From Flavobacterium laiguense (GTDB lineage Bacteria; Bacteroidota; Bacteroidia; Flavobacteriales; Flavobacteriaceae), in the NCBI RefSeq assembly GCF_003097655.1, contig NZ_QCZH01000014.1, positions 1-64,000 on the forward strand: 64,000 nt of DNA, written 5' to 3'. Shown here one piece after another: positions 6,933 through 15,750 of this stretch. The translations under genes were made by a program, and so were the position numbers. Position 1 is the first letter of the stretch, and the number at the start of each line of letters is the position of its first letter. Under the pieces are notes generated by a model that saw only the letters and a list, made by a program, of their open reading frames with translations, was not told the DNA's origin and did not search any database.

Positions 6933-6958
6933 GCTTCAGAGAAATCTGAGGCTTTTTT
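6933..6958 (+). terminator. terminator beyond attR
   Basis: GCTTCAGA pairs with TCTGAGGC (one G-T) around a GAAA loop and is followed by seven T. It is probably the original tRNA-Met terminator, displaced 6.7 kb by the insertion. Confidence 0.7.
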
Positions 6959-7002
6959 TATGCAATAAAATATCCCTTCCTGAAATAACGATACACAAAA
7001 AA

Positions 7003-7032
7003 ACTGCTCAAAAATTTGAACAGTCTTTTTTA
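7003..7032 (-). terminator. terminator of the 7051 gene
   Basis: The stem ACTG-C-TCAAA/TTTGA-A-CAGT has A-rich and T-rich flanks, so it can end transcripts from either side. It lies directly after the stop of the minus-strand gene at 7051. Confidence 0.6.
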
Positions 7033-7050
7033 CATATTGAATAAAATGAT

Positions 7051-7356
7051 TTATACCATAAACAAAGCATGCTTGTTGTGATTGTACAAAACCAAGTCAT
7101 AAGGAACCGCTTTAGACGCTACTTCTTCTGAAGAAGGATCCAACTTGATACCATTGTATTTTCTGAACAAGTAAATTTCTTTTAAACAATTAGACAAACT
7201 CTGGTGAATTAATGTTGTAAAAGTGGGCAACTGCTTGTCCCCTACCAATAAATCTACTTGGTAATTCGAACTACTTTTCGATAAATTGTTTCCGTTAATT
7301 TTTATAGTAAATGTTGTCGGGATTCCGTTTTGTTCCCCTTGATACTGTACTACCAT
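7051..7356 (-). CDS. conserved hypothetical protein
   Basis: This 101-aa soluble protein is beta-strand rich (VVQYQGEQNGIPTTFTIKING) and has no signal peptide or membrane segment. I do not recognise the family. It is the first chromosomal gene after the integrative element and has its own terminator (7003-7032). Start ATG 7356 is the only good one. Confidence 0.55.
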   Translation of the reverse strand: MVVQYQGEQNGIPTTFTIKINGNNLSKSSSNYQVDLLVGDKQLPTFTTLIHQSLSNCLKEIYLFRKYNGIKLDPSSEEVASKAVPYDLVLYNHNKHALFMV

Positions 7357-7887
7357 ACTACTTAATATTAAAATGTGGTTAAATTAAAATTCATAGTCTC
7401 AACTTTTACATTCGTTGAATCCTATACTAAAATTATAAAAAAGGAACTGATATAACAACAGCCCATAAATTATTCATTAATAACAAAGCTAATTAATAAA
7501 ATGGTTTCGAACTCATTTGAGAGTCTAAAACTTTTATAAATTCTTCGGTATTAAAAAAAAAAAACGAATGACAATAAATCGGGAAGGGAATTTCGGTTTA
7601 AGAGGCTAGATTTTTGAACAACGATTGCTGATTTTTGATTTAAGAAAAATAGGACTATCCGTGACTTGTACCAAAAATATATAAATGGAGAATGGAACAC
7701 GGATTATACTGATTCGCTAAAGCAAAAACGCTCGTAAAAATGGATTTTGATTTAGAATGTGTCGAAAATAGCGGATTATCCCGCCTTCGGTTGTTGATGG
7801 ATTATAATCTAATTAATAAAAAAGACTCAATGAACCTAAAGCACAATCACTAATAGCGTACAATCCAAAATATATAAAAAACGAAAA
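7357..7887. other. 530-base intergenic stretch, no gene seen
   Basis: It is AT-rich, with a 12-base A run near 7552 and pieces that look like decayed dispersed repeats (for example around 7680-7720). Neither strand has an open frame worth calling. Confidence 0.5.
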
Positions 7888-7914
7888 ACCCTGTAATGTA
7901 TGAAGTTACAGGGT
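7888..7914 (-). terminator. terminator of the first LRR gene
   Basis: A 9-bp perfect stem ACCCTGTAA/TTACAGGGT is followed by T-rich sequence when read on the minus strand. It lies about 70 bases after the stop of the LRR gene at 7983. Confidence 0.7.
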
Positions 7915-7982
7915 ATTCTAACTAAATGTATAAAACAAACAACTCTCTTTATTTAAAACAACAATCGTTTCGCAACTTTCTT

Positions 7983-8810
7983 CTATCCTTTTATCACGGA
8001 TAAAGAAACTACATTTCCCATTTCATTTCTCATGGTCATATTCAATTTATCTAATAAAGATAACTTATTTGAAACCATTCCTGAGAATAAATTATAGGAC
8101 AAATTCAACTTTTTTAAATTTGGCAATTTTTCTAACTCCAAGGGTACTCGACCTTTAAAATCATTATCAAATAAGTTTATATTTTCTAAACTCTTTAGAT
8201 TCACAATTGCAGAACTTAATATTCCCGTAAATTTATTACTATACAAAATCATTGACTTCAATGATTTAAGTCCATACACCGAATCTGGCAATTGCCCATA
8301 AAAAGAGTTTTCGTACAAAGACAATATTTGCAATTCCGATAGATTCCCAAATTGCTGAGGCAACTCACCAGATAAGATATTTCTATCTAGAATCATCGAT
8401 TTTAAATTTTTAATCTTGCAAATCGAAACCGGAATATTCCCAGTTAATTTATTGGACGAAAGATCCAAAACAAGTAAAGATTGTAAATTTCCTATATTAG
8501 CCGGTATTTCCCCATTTAATAAATTATCACTCAAATTCAGCTCTTGTAAATTTAATAATGTAGTAATCTCTAAAGGAATACGCCCCGTTAAGTTATTATT
8601 TTTCAAATTTATAGAAACCACTTTGTCATCAACCACTTTTATGCCATACCATTGAGACATTGGCAATGACATATCCCATTTTTTGATCCATTTACTACCG
8701 TTCGTCGTTTGATACAATTTCATCAAAACTTCTTTCTCCGGTTGCGACACAGTAGCAGAAACAGAAAGCGAAAATAACACAATAAGAATTAGAGTAATTT
8801 TTTTATTCAT
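7983..8810 (-). CDS. secreted leucine-rich-repeat protein
   Basis: This 275-aa protein has a Sec signal peptide (MNKKITLILIVLFSLSVSA). A plant-type LRR cap follows (LYQTTNGSKWIKKW, then SQWYGIKV), and then about seven to eight 24-residue repeats of the form LxxLxxLxLxxNxLxGxIPxxI. Such LRR arrays mediate protein-protein contacts; the protein should be periplasmic or surface-exposed. There is no type IX C-terminal domain. The next gene upstream is a clear paralogue with the same architecture and the same promoter spacing, so the pair arose by tandem duplication. Confidence 0.85.
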   Translation of the reverse strand: MNKKITLILIVLFSLSVSATVSQPEKEVLMKLYQTTNGSKWIKKWDMSLPMSQWYGIKVVDDKVVSINLKNNNLTGRIPLEITTLLNLQELNLSDNLLNGEIPANIGNLQSLLVLDLSSNKLTGNIPVSICKIKNLKSMILDRNILSGELPQQFGNLSELQILSLYENSFYGQLPDSVYGLKSLKSMILYSNKFTGILSSAIVNLKSLENINLFDNDFKGRVPLELEKLPNLKKLNLSYNLFSGMVSNKLSLLDKLNMTMRNEMGNVVSLSVIKG

Positions 8811-8836
8811 TTACTTTATTTTGAAATTTATTGTTC

Positions 8837-8868
8837 CAAAAATACTTAAAAAATTCGCTAAGAAACAA
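8837..8868 (-). promoter_or_regulatory. promoter of the first LRR gene
   Basis: Minus strand: -7 box TATTTTTG (8837-8844) and -33 TTG (8866-8868), with a 21-base spacer. This fits the Bacteroidetes TTG-N19-22-TAnnTTTG pattern, 26 bases before the ATG. Confidence 0.55.
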
Positions 8869-9031
8869 GATAAAATCGATAAATAATCAAATAACAACAT
8901 TATCGTATGTAATTTCATATAAAAAAATGCAACAACCTACAAGTGTAGACTATTGCATTTTACAAACAACCAATGAAATAGAAACATTACTAACCAAAAT
9001 AACCTTCTATATAACCAACTTTTTACAACAA

Positions 9032-9883
9032 TTATTCATCTGCTGCTAATACTCCTCTATCTTTAGAGACCTCCAATTGAAAAGCAATTCCAAACTCATT
9101 AACCATAGTAAGATTAAAATCATCCAACTTAGCTATTTCTTTAGGAACCAAACCACTAAATGAATTATAAGAGATATTCATGTTTTTTAAATTTTTCATC
9201 TTTGTCATATTGAAAGGAATCTGACCTTCTAATTTGTTATCAAATAAACTTAAACTTTCTAATGAATCCATATTCGAAATGTTCCAACTGATTTTTCCTG
9301 AAAATTTATTACTACTCAACATTAAGTACTTCAAATTTTTTAGCTCATAAAGTGAAACTGGAATTTCACCTGATAAATCATTATTGAATACTGATATTAT
9401 TTCTAATTCTTTTAAACTACCAATTTGACTCGGCAATTCCCCTGATAGGTTGTTCATAAAAAGTATCAATTTATTTAAATTGCCTATTTTACAAACAGAA
9501 TTCGGTATCGATCCCGTTAACTTATTAAACGACAGATTTAACTCTTTTAAATTTTTTAAATCACCAATATTTTCAGGTATTTCTCCAGAAAGCTGATTTT
9601 TAAACAAATTTAGTTCTTCTAAATTCTCCAAATCAGCAATCTCAACGGGCAACTTACCCACTAAATTATTATTCATTAGAGTAATTGCAACCACTTTGTC
9701 ATCTTGAATTCTCACTCCATACCAAGTAGATACAGGCGCATTCAAATCCCATTTTACTTTCCATTGACTTCCATTGGTCTCTTTATAAAATTTCAATAAA
9801 ATCTTATTTTCTCGGTTAGAAATATTTGCAAATGATGAAATCGAAAAGGCAACGGTTAAAAATAATGTAATGATATTTTTCAT
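9032..9883 (-). CDS. secreted leucine-rich-repeat protein (paralogue)
   Basis: The 283-aa protein has signal peptide MKNIITLFLTVAFSISSFA, an LRR cap (FYKETNGSQWKVKW, STWYGVRI) and about seven to eight repeats such as LNLSFNKLTGSIPNSV. It is similar along its whole length to the protein at 7983. Repeat residues facing the solvent differ between the two, so they may bind different partners. The C-terminal tail has an extra charged end (SKDRGVLAADE). Each gene has its own promoter, so they can be controlled separately. Confidence 0.85.
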   Translation of the reverse strand: MKNIITLFLTVAFSISSFANISNRENKILLKFYKETNGSQWKVKWDLNAPVSTWYGVRIQDDKVVAITLMNNNLVGKLPVEIADLENLEELNLFKNQLSGEIPENIGDLKNLKELNLSFNKLTGSIPNSVCKIGNLNKLILFMNNLSGELPSQIGSLKELEIISVFNNDLSGEIPVSLYELKNLKYLMLSSNKFSGKISWNISNMDSLESLSLFDNKLEGQIPFNMTKMKNLKNMNISYNSFSGLVPKEIAKLDDFNLTMVNEFGIAFQLEVSKDRGVLAADE

Positions 9884-9910
9884 AATCTTTATTTTTTAAA
9901 TTCTACACTA

Positions 9911-9942
9911 CAAAAGTAACAACAAAAATCATTAAAATACAA
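9911..9942 (-). promoter_or_regulatory. promoter of the second LRR gene
   Basis: Minus strand: -7 box TACTTTTG (9911-9918) and -33 TTG (9940-9942), with a 21-base spacer. This is the same arrangement as the promoter at 8837-8868. Confidence 0.55.
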
Positions 9943-10012
9943 ATATTATCGATGAACTACACTTTTGAAGCATTTTTATAATCTTTTTAATACATAAAAT
10001 CCATTTTACAAA

Positions 10013-10045
10013 TTGTAATCTGTATCAAAAAATTAATTACATTTG
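10013..10045 (+). promoter_or_regulatory. promoter of the DUF1761 gene
   Basis: TTG at 10013-10015 and TACATTTG at 10038-10045 are separated by 22 bases, fitting the Bacteroidetes promoter pattern. The leader is about 20 bases. Confidence 0.55.
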
Positions 10046-10070
10046 ATACTCTAACCTTAAAACCTTAATT

Positions 10071-10553
10071 ATGGAAATGAATTGGATTGCAATTTTAGTA
10101 GCTGCTTTAAGCACTTTAGTAGTAGGATTTGTTTGGTATCACCCAAAAGTTTTTGGAACAATCTGGATGAAAGAATCTGGAATGAACGAAGAAAAAATGA
10201 AAGGCGCCAATATGCCTCTAATTTTTGGCATATCTGTTATTTATGCCTTTCTTATTGGAATCGTGTTACAGTTTTTAACCATTCACCAATGGGGTGCCTA
10301 CAGCATGATTGGAGGTAATGTTACAGAAGCTTTACCCTCATACAAAGCTTTCATGGCTGATTATGGTACTACTTTCCGAACATTTAAACATGGTGCTTTA
10401 CATGGGTTCCTGACGGGATTGCTACTTGTCCTTCCAGTTATAGGAACTAATTCATTATACGAACGAAGAAGCTTCAAATACACTCTCGTTACAGGCGGTT
10501 TCTGGATCGTTTGCTTTATGATTATGGGTAGCATAATTTGTGGTTGGGTCTAA
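10071..10553 (+). CDS. DUF1761 family membrane protein
   Basis: This 160-aa protein has four predicted membrane segments (about residues 4-24, 48-68, 110-130, 138-158) and the conserved opening NWIAILVAALSTLVVGFVWY, followed by HPKVFGTIWMK, typical of the DUF1761 family. The function of that family is unknown. A second ATG two codons later is equally usable. It is a single gene with its own promoter and a terminator shared with the convergent gene. Confidence 0.8.
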   Translation: MEMNWIAILVAALSTLVVGFVWYHPKVFGTIWMKESGMNEEKMKGANMPLIFGISVIYAFLIGIVLQFLTIHQWGAYSMIGGNVTEALPSYKAFMADYGTTFRTFKHGALHGFLTGLLLVLPVIGTNSLYERRSFKYTLVTGGFWIVCFMIMGSIICGWV

Positions 10554-10571
10554 AACAATCCATATCATCAA

Positions 10572-10613
10572 AAAAAACCTTGTTTCTTTATTACAATGAA
10601 ACAAGGTTTTTTA
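10572..10613. terminator. bidirectional terminator
   Basis: An 11-bp perfect stem AACCTTGTTTC/GAAACAAGGTT is flanked by A and T runs. It lies between two convergent genes and can serve both. Confidence 0.8.
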
Positions 10614-10892
10614 TTAAAATAAATTTTCTATTTTTTGAGCCAATTCAAAATCTTTATCGGTCACTCCTCCCGAGTCATGAGTTGTCAGTCTAATATTTAC
10701 TTTATTATATACATTGAACAACTCTGGGTGGTGATTCATTTTTTCGGCCAACACACCAACTTTAACAATAAAACCAAGGGCTTGGGTAAAATCTTTAAAT
10801 TTAAATCCCTTTTCTATTCCATTATCTTTATACTGCCAATCGTTTAAATTTTGCAATAATGCAGCTGCTGAATTTTCATTATAGGTTGTCAT
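10614..10892 (-). CDS. phhB: 4a-hydroxytetrahydrobiopterin dehydratase (PCD/DCoH)
   Basis: The 92-aa pterin-4a-carbinolamine dehydratase recycles the pterin cofactor of aromatic amino-acid hydroxylases. The catalytic motif EKMNHHPEL and the following [19 protein letters not shown] strand are intact, and the length is normal for the family. ATG 10892 was chosen because the frame upstream of it has no family similarity. No hydroxylase gene is adjacent, so its partner must lie elsewhere. Confidence 0.88.
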   Translation of the reverse strand: MTTYNENSAAALLQNLNDWQYKDNGIEKGFKFKDFTQALGFIVKVGVLAEKMNHHPELFNVYNKVNIRLTTHDSGGVTDKDFELAQKIENLF

Positions 10893-10986
10893 AATTTTAT
10901 CTTTTCCTATAAAGTTAGATAATTTTAAACTATTCCATGAAAAATTAACTTTATTAGCTAAATTTGATAAAATATAATTACCAAAA

Positions 10987-12135
10987 TTGGAAACACCTTT
11001 TTCATACAAAATTTACGATCATACCACTCAACTTCCTCAAAACTGGAACGATTTAGGTAATAAAAATGTTTTTCTATCCCGAGAATATCTTGAGATTTTA
11101 GAAAAATCGGCACCCACTAACATGACTTGTCACTTTATAGGTCTTTTCCAAAACCATGATTTAGTAGGTATTGCAGTTTCTCAATTCTTAGATTTAAACA
11201 AATTAGAGTCTTTTGGAGATAGAGATCAATGTATTAAAGCACATATTCGGAAATTCATCTTAAGAAATTTTTCTTCTCACGTTTTGCTTATAGGAAACAA
11301 CATGCTTACGGGGCAAAACGCATTTGTTCTGTCAGAAAACACAGATCCAATTCTAGCCATAAGAACTTTAAAAAAAGCAACTGAAGACTTAAAGCATAAA
11401 TTTAAATCTATTGGCAAAAAAGTACACATTACCACTTTTAAAGATTTTCATCACAATACTCTAAAAAACTTCAAAATAGAAGAATTTAAGACTAATTATC
11501 AGTACTGCATACAACCCAACATGACATTTCACATTCCGGATCATTGGAAAACAGAACAAGATTACATCGATTCGTTGTCAAAAAAATACAGAGATCAGTA
11601 CAAGAGAGCCAGAAAAAAAGCAATCGGTATTGAAAAGCGAAAGATGCATCTTGAGGAAATAATTGCACACGAAGAAACCATCTATGACTTGTATGCTCAT
11701 ATTGCCAAAAACGCGCCTTTCAATACTTTCTTTCTAACCAAAAACCATTTTCGGGTTTGCAAAGAAACATTAAAGGATAAATTTTTATTTTATGGTTATT
11801 TCTTAGATGAAAAATTAATAGGATTCAATACCTTGATTAAAAACGGAAAATCAATGGACACCTATTTTCTGGGTTATGATGACAGCATCCAACGAGAAAA
11901 GATGCTTTATCTCAACATGCTTTATGATATGATTGCCTATTCGATCAACAAAGGTTTTGAAGAAATCATATTTTCCAGAACCGCCTTAGAAATTAAAAGT
12001 TCGGTAGGAGCAAAACCCGTTGAAATGTTTGGTTTTATGGAACACAGCAATCCACAAATAAACAAGCATGTCTATCGAATATTCCCTTACTTGGAACCTA
12101 CTGTGGTTTGGCAGGAAAGAAATCCGTTTAAATAG
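10987..12135 (+). CDS. FemAB/GNAT-like acyltransferase family protein
   Basis: This 382-aa soluble protein belongs to the COG3146-like GNAT superfamily group once called peptidoglycan biosynthesis/recognition. It has two GNAT-type halves: the first runs from [14 protein letters not shown] to about residue 180, and the second carries [20 protein letters not shown], then [20 protein letters not shown] and the helix [22 protein letters not shown]. It probably transfers an acyl or aminoacyl group; the substrate is unknown. The only start at the conserved N-terminus is TTG 10987, which overlaps the leader of the divergent pterin dehydratase gene. Confidence 0.7.
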   Translation: METPFSYKIYDHTTQLPQNWNDLGNKNVFLSREYLEILEKSAPTNMTCHFIGLFQNHDLVGIAVSQFLDLNKLESFGDRDQCIKAHIRKFILRNFSSHVLLIGNNMLTGQNAFVLSENTDPILAIRTLKKATEDLKHKFKSIGKKVHITTFKDFHHNTLKNFKIEEFKTNYQYCIQPNMTFHIPDHWKTEQDYIDSLSKKYRDQYKRARKKAIGIEKRKMHLEEIIAHEETIYDLYAHIAKNAPFNTFFLTKNHFRVCKETLKDKFLFYGYFLDEKLIGFNTLIKNGKSMDTYFLGYDDSIQREKMLYLNMLYDMIAYSINKGFEEIIFSRTALEIKSSVGAKPVEMFGFMEHSNPQINKHVYRIFPYLEPTVVWQERNPFK

Positions 12136-12161
12136 TATTCAGGTTGAAGATTTTAGAATAA

Positions 12162-12192
12162 AGAACATAGAGAATTGTATTCGCTATGTTCT
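12162..12192 (+). terminator. hairpin followed by a CTCTATT run
   Basis: A 9-bp stem AGAACATAG/CTATGTTCT lies between convergent genes. It is followed by tandem TCTCTAT units (12190-12214) that reach the ABC-F stop codon. The T-rich but mixed tail makes this a weak terminator at best. Confidence 0.4.
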
Positions 12193-12214
12193 CTATTCTC
12201 TATTCTCTATTCTC

Positions 12215-14122
12215 TTACAAATTATCAATCTCTTCCTGAACCACTTCCCAATCTAGAAGAAGTTTATCTAATTCAGCTTTTTTCTTATTGTAGGCAGTGA
12301 AAAATTTAGCATCTTCAATATGTTTGTCATAATTGGAAGCCAACATTTTATCATCTTGCTGAATATCTTTTTCTAATTGTTTAATTTGACTTTCAACTTT
12401 ACTCAACTTATTCTGTAAGGCTTTCCCTTTTTTCTGTTCTTCGTAGGAAGCTTTATTGCTTTCTTTTGGGGCAGCTGCTTTTAAGGCATCTTTCTTCTCA
12501 ACTTCACGCATATTTTCCATATTACGTTGTTCTAAGAAATAATTAATATCCCCTAAATATTCTTTTATTTTCTGGTCTTTGAACTCATAAACCAAATTGG
12601 ACATCCCTTGCAAGAAATCTCTATCGTGAGAAACCAGAAGCAGTGTACCTCCAAATTTTTGCAAAGCGGCTTTCAAAACATTTTTGGATTTAATATCCAA
12701 GTGATTGGTAGGCTCATCCATCAGCAACACATTTATCGGCTGCAACAATAATTTACAAAGCGCCAAACGGTTTCTTTCTCCCCCAGAAAGCACTTTAACC
12801 TTTTTCTCCACATCATCACCACGAAACAGGAAAGACCCCAGCATATCTCGTACTTTCATACGATTGGTATCCATTGCGGCATCTTCCATGGTTTGCAATA
12901 ACGTAATTTCCCCATCAAGGTATTCGGCTTGATTTTGCGCAAAATAACCCAACTGTACATTATGTCCTAACTTAATCGATCCTTGGTATTCAAATTCGTC
13001 AACAATAGCCTTAATAAAAGTAGACTTGCCTTGACCATTTTGTCCAACAAAAGCAATTTTACTGCCCCGTTCCACCAATAAATTGATATCTTTTAAGATC
13101 GTTTTATCTCCGTAACTTTTTGTTACATTTTCTGCTTCTACCACTACTCTTCCTGGTTCTTTAGAAACTGGGAAAGTAATGTTCATAACCGAATTATCAT
13201 CTTCATCTACTTCAATACGCTCTACCTTATCTAATTTCTTGATTAAGGATTGTGCCATCGAGGCTTTAGAAGCTTTGGCACGGAATTTTTCAATTAACTT
13301 CTCAGTTTCCTCAATCTTCTTCGCTTGATTTTTTTGAGTAGCCAATTGTTTTTCGCGAATTTCATGACGTAGCTCTAAATATTGAGAATACGGTTTATTA
13401 AAATCGTAAGCTTTACCAAGAGATATTTCGATGGTTCTATTGGTAACGTTATCCAAAAACATTTTATCGTGCGATACAATAACAACAACTCCTGGGTAAT
13501 TGCGTAAAAAACTTTCCAACCAAATAATACTCTCTATATCCAAGTGATTGGTAGGCTCATCCAACAATAAAACGTCATTGGCTTGCAATAATAATTTGGC
13601 CAATTCAATGCGCATTCTCCAACCTCCTGAAAATGTTTCGGTTTGATTGTCAAAAACCTCTCTTTTAAAACCAAGACCCAACAAGATTTTTTCTGTATCG
13701 CCAACATAATTATAACCCCCTAATAAATCAAAACGATGAGTATAATCCGATAAATCTTCTATAATTTGACTGTACTCATCACTTTCATAATCCGTGCGAG
13801 TCACCAGTTGATGATTGATATCAGCTAATTTTTTTTCCACTATTTTAATTTCGGTAAAAGCTTCATAAGCTTCTTCCAAAACTGTTCTTCCTTGTTCAAA
13901 ATCAATATCTTGACGAAGGAATCCCATACGAACTTCTTTCTCCTGAGAAATCACCCCTGAATCTGGAGCAAAGTCTTTAGCCAGTATTTTAAGCATTGTC
14001 GATTTTCCTGCACCATTCTTTCCAACGAGACCAACACGGTCTCCTGCACCCAAACGAAAGGTAACTTCTTCAAACAAATAAGAACCACCAAACGAAACCG
14101 ATAAATTGTGTATATTAAGCAT
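12215..14122 (-). CDS. ABC-F family ATPase
   Basis: The 635-aa protein has two ABC ATPase domains and no membrane segment, as expected for ABC-F proteins that act on the ribosome E site. Domain 1 has Walker A GKNGAGKST, signature FSGGWRMRIELAK and LLLDEPTNHLD. Domain 2 has GQNGQGKST, LSGGERNRLALCK and LLMDEPTNHLD. A charged linker of about 80 residues joins them, and a coiled-coil C-terminal domain (about 545-635) follows, as in Uup/YdiF types. It could help rescue stalled ribosomes; nothing nearby points to antibiotic resistance. Confidence 0.9.
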   Translation of the reverse strand: MLNIHNLSVSFGGSYLFEEVTFRLGAGDRVGLVGKNGAGKSTMLKILAKDFAPDSGVISQEKEVRMGFLRQDIDFEQGRTVLEEAYEAFTEIKIVEKKLADINHQLVTRTDYESDEYSQIIEDLSDYTHRFDLLGGYNYVGDTEKILLGLGFKREVFDNQTETFSGGWRMRIELAKLLLQANDVLLLDEPTNHLDIESIIWLESFLRNYPGVVVIVSHDKMFLDNVTNRTIEISLGKAYDFNKPYSQYLELRHEIREKQLATQKNQAKKIEETEKLIEKFRAKASKASMAQSLIKKLDKVERIEVDEDDNSVMNITFPVSKEPGRVVVEAENVTKSYGDKTILKDINLLVERGSKIAFVGQNGQGKSTFIKAIVDEFEYQGSIKLGHNVQLGYFAQNQAEYLDGEITLLQTMEDAAMDTNRMKVRDMLGSFLFRGDDVEKKVKVLSGGERNRLALCKLLLQPINVLLMDEPTNHLDIKSKNVLKAALQKFGGTLLLVSHDRDFLQGMSNLVYEFKDQKIKEYLGDINYFLEQRNMENMREVEKKDALKAAAPKESNKASYEEQKKGKALQNKLSKVESQIKQLEKDIQQDDKMLASNYDKHIEDAKFFTAYNKKKAELDKLLLDWEVVQEEIDNL

Positions 14123-14196
14123 GTATTATTATTTTATTCCTTTGTGAATTAGTAAATTTGGCTTTTCTAAATATAGAAAATTTAAATTTTTTGCAA

Positions 14197-14577
14197 ATGT
14201 TAAAAAAAGGATTCAAATTATATAGCATTTTAACAGGAACTTGTCCTAAATGTCAGAATGAGAGTATGTATTTAGACAAAAACCTGTTGCATTTGGGTTC
14301 CGTTCTTAAAATGAATGAACATTGTAGCCATTGTGGACTGAAATATCAAATTGAACCTTCCTTCTTTTATGGCGCCATGTATGTTAGTTACGGATTGAAT
14401 GTTGCAGTAGGAATTGCAGCCTTTATTGTTTCCTATCTAATCTTCCATTCGAGCATAAAAACATCCTTTATTGCTATTATTGTGACGTTGATTGTTTTGT
14501 TTCCAATAGTACTACGATGGTCGAGAAACATTTACATCAATATGTTTGTAACCTACGATCCTACTACTAAAATCTAA
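14197..14577 (+). CDS. DUF983 family zinc-ribbon membrane protein
   Basis: This 126-aa protein has two CxxC pairs (CPKC near residue 16 and CSHC near 46), which probably bind zinc, then GLKYQIEPSFFYGAMYVSYGL and two membrane segments. This is the DUF983 family, often linked to respiratory or membrane-protein biogenesis but uncharacterised. A TTG at 14158 extends the frame, but it is the end of a TAAATTTG -7 box (14153-14160), so ATG 14197 is preferred. Confidence 0.8.
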   Translation: MLKKGFKLYSILTGTCPKCQNESMYLDKNLLHLGSVLKMNEHCSHCGLKYQIEPSFFYGAMYVSYGLNVAVGIAAFIVSYLIFHSSIKTSFIAIIVTLIVLFPIVLRWSRNIYINMFVTYDPTTKI

Positions 14578-15636
14578 TTACAATTTCCTTTTACTCTTTT
14601 TGGTAAATCTTTGTATGTCTATTTCATTATCTAGTGGGGTCTCATTTTCAATGTTATCAAACAATGCTTTTGCCATTGCTGGACCCAACATAACACCACG
14701 AGTTCCCAATCCGTTAAGAATATGAACTCTTTTGTATTCTGAATGCGTACCAACTAATGGTCTCCTATCTCTAACTGTTGGACGAACTCCTGCAAAATGT
14801 TCTGTGATTTCGAAATCACATAAAATAATTTCCTTTATCCTATCAATCAATTCTGCTTTGCCTTCTTCCGTTGGTAAATCTGTTTTGTCTTTCCAATTAT
14901 AAGTAGCTCCTACTTTAAACAAATCATTCCCTAGAGGTAAAATAAACACACTCGTATTTACTACACAATCTATATCCAATTGAGGTGCTTTTATAATAAA
15001 AAGCTCGCCTTTTGTACCATCAAGAGGTAAATCTTTAAAGAAAGGATTAGCATGCATTCCAAAACCTTCGGCAAAAATAATATGATTTGCTTTTGTACCT
15101 TTATAACAAACACAATCTTCTTCAAAAATTAAAGACTCATGGTCAAACGTTTCTTTTCTCAATAATTCATTCAATAAAAGATATTCTTTATACTTAACCA
15201 ACAGCAAAGCTGTATCGACATATCCCGTTTGCAACACTTCTCCATAACCGTAAGGAGCGTCAATACCTTCAAAATTTTTATAAACCAAATTGTTGGATAA
15301 AAAAGGGGCTAAAGCAACTTTATCAGAAGCGGCAAACCAATTATTTTGCTCTTCAATAGAAAAGAATTTCCTCAAAATTGGCATCTTAAAATCAAACTTA
15401 ACATTGATTTTTTTGCTAAGGTTCAAATAAAAATCATTCATTAAAATCAATTGTTCCTGCGCTTTCCAAACTTCGCTAAATCTTTTTAAGATAACCGGAT
15501 TATATAACCCTCCGGCTATTTTAGAAGAATTCTGAGATTCGTTATCAAAAACAACAATACTTTTATTATTATTAGATGCAATTTCAGAAAAAGAAATACC
15601 AGCTAAACCAGAACCAACAATAATATAATCAATCAT
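14578..15636 (-). CDS. FAD-dependent oxidoreductase (DAO family)
   Basis: The 352-aa flavoprotein has the N-terminal dinucleotide fold VGSGLAGIS (residues 7-15), an IAGGLYNPV segment that contacts the flavin in D-amino-acid-oxidase-like enzymes, and the C-terminal GVRPTVRDRRPLVG and LGTRGVMLGP motifs. The pattern is close to ThiO/glycine oxidase and the MnmC oxidase domain, but the substrate cannot be told from sequence. It lies downstream of gldN beyond a terminator and converges with the DUF983 gene, with the stop codons touching. Confidence 0.8.
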   Translation of the reverse strand: MIDYIIVGSGLAGISFSEIASNNNKSIVVFDNESQNSSKIAGGLYNPVILKRFSEVWKAQEQLILMNDFYLNLSKKINVKFDFKMPILRKFFSIEEQNNWFAASDKVALAPFLSNNLVYKNFEGIDAPYGYGEVLQTGYVDTALLLVKYKEYLLLNELLRKETFDHESLIFEEDCVCYKGTKANHIIFAEGFGMHANPFFKDLPLDGTKGELFIIKAPQLDIDCVVNTSVFILPLGNDLFKVGATYNWKDKTDLPTEEGKAELIDRIKEIILCDFEITEHFAGVRPTVRDRRPLVGTHSEYKRVHILNGLGTRGVMLGPAMAKALFDNIENETPLDNEIDIQRFTKKSKRKL

Positions 15637-15699
15637 AAAATAAAAATTTAAAGCATTAGAGAATGCTATTACAAATTGAAAACAATCAATTAAACAAAA

Positions 15700-15731
15700 A
15701 AAAACTCTTACTATAAAGCAAGAGTTTTTTA
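15700..15731 (-). terminator. terminator of the gldKLMN operon
   Basis: The stem AAACTCTT/AAGAGTTT is followed by a T run on the minus strand. It lies 20 bases after the gldN stop and separates the gld genes from the FAD oxidoreductase. Confidence 0.75.
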
Positions 15732-15750
15732 TAATTCTATTTATTAGGAA

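Noticed and set aside
8416..8655. Plus-strand frame inside the LRR gene
   Set aside because: It is antisense of repeated LRR codons; no start signal or family.
12190..12214. TCTCTAT tandem run as possible phase-variation repeat
   Set aside because: It lies after both convergent stop codons and outside any promoter, so slippage would not switch a gene.
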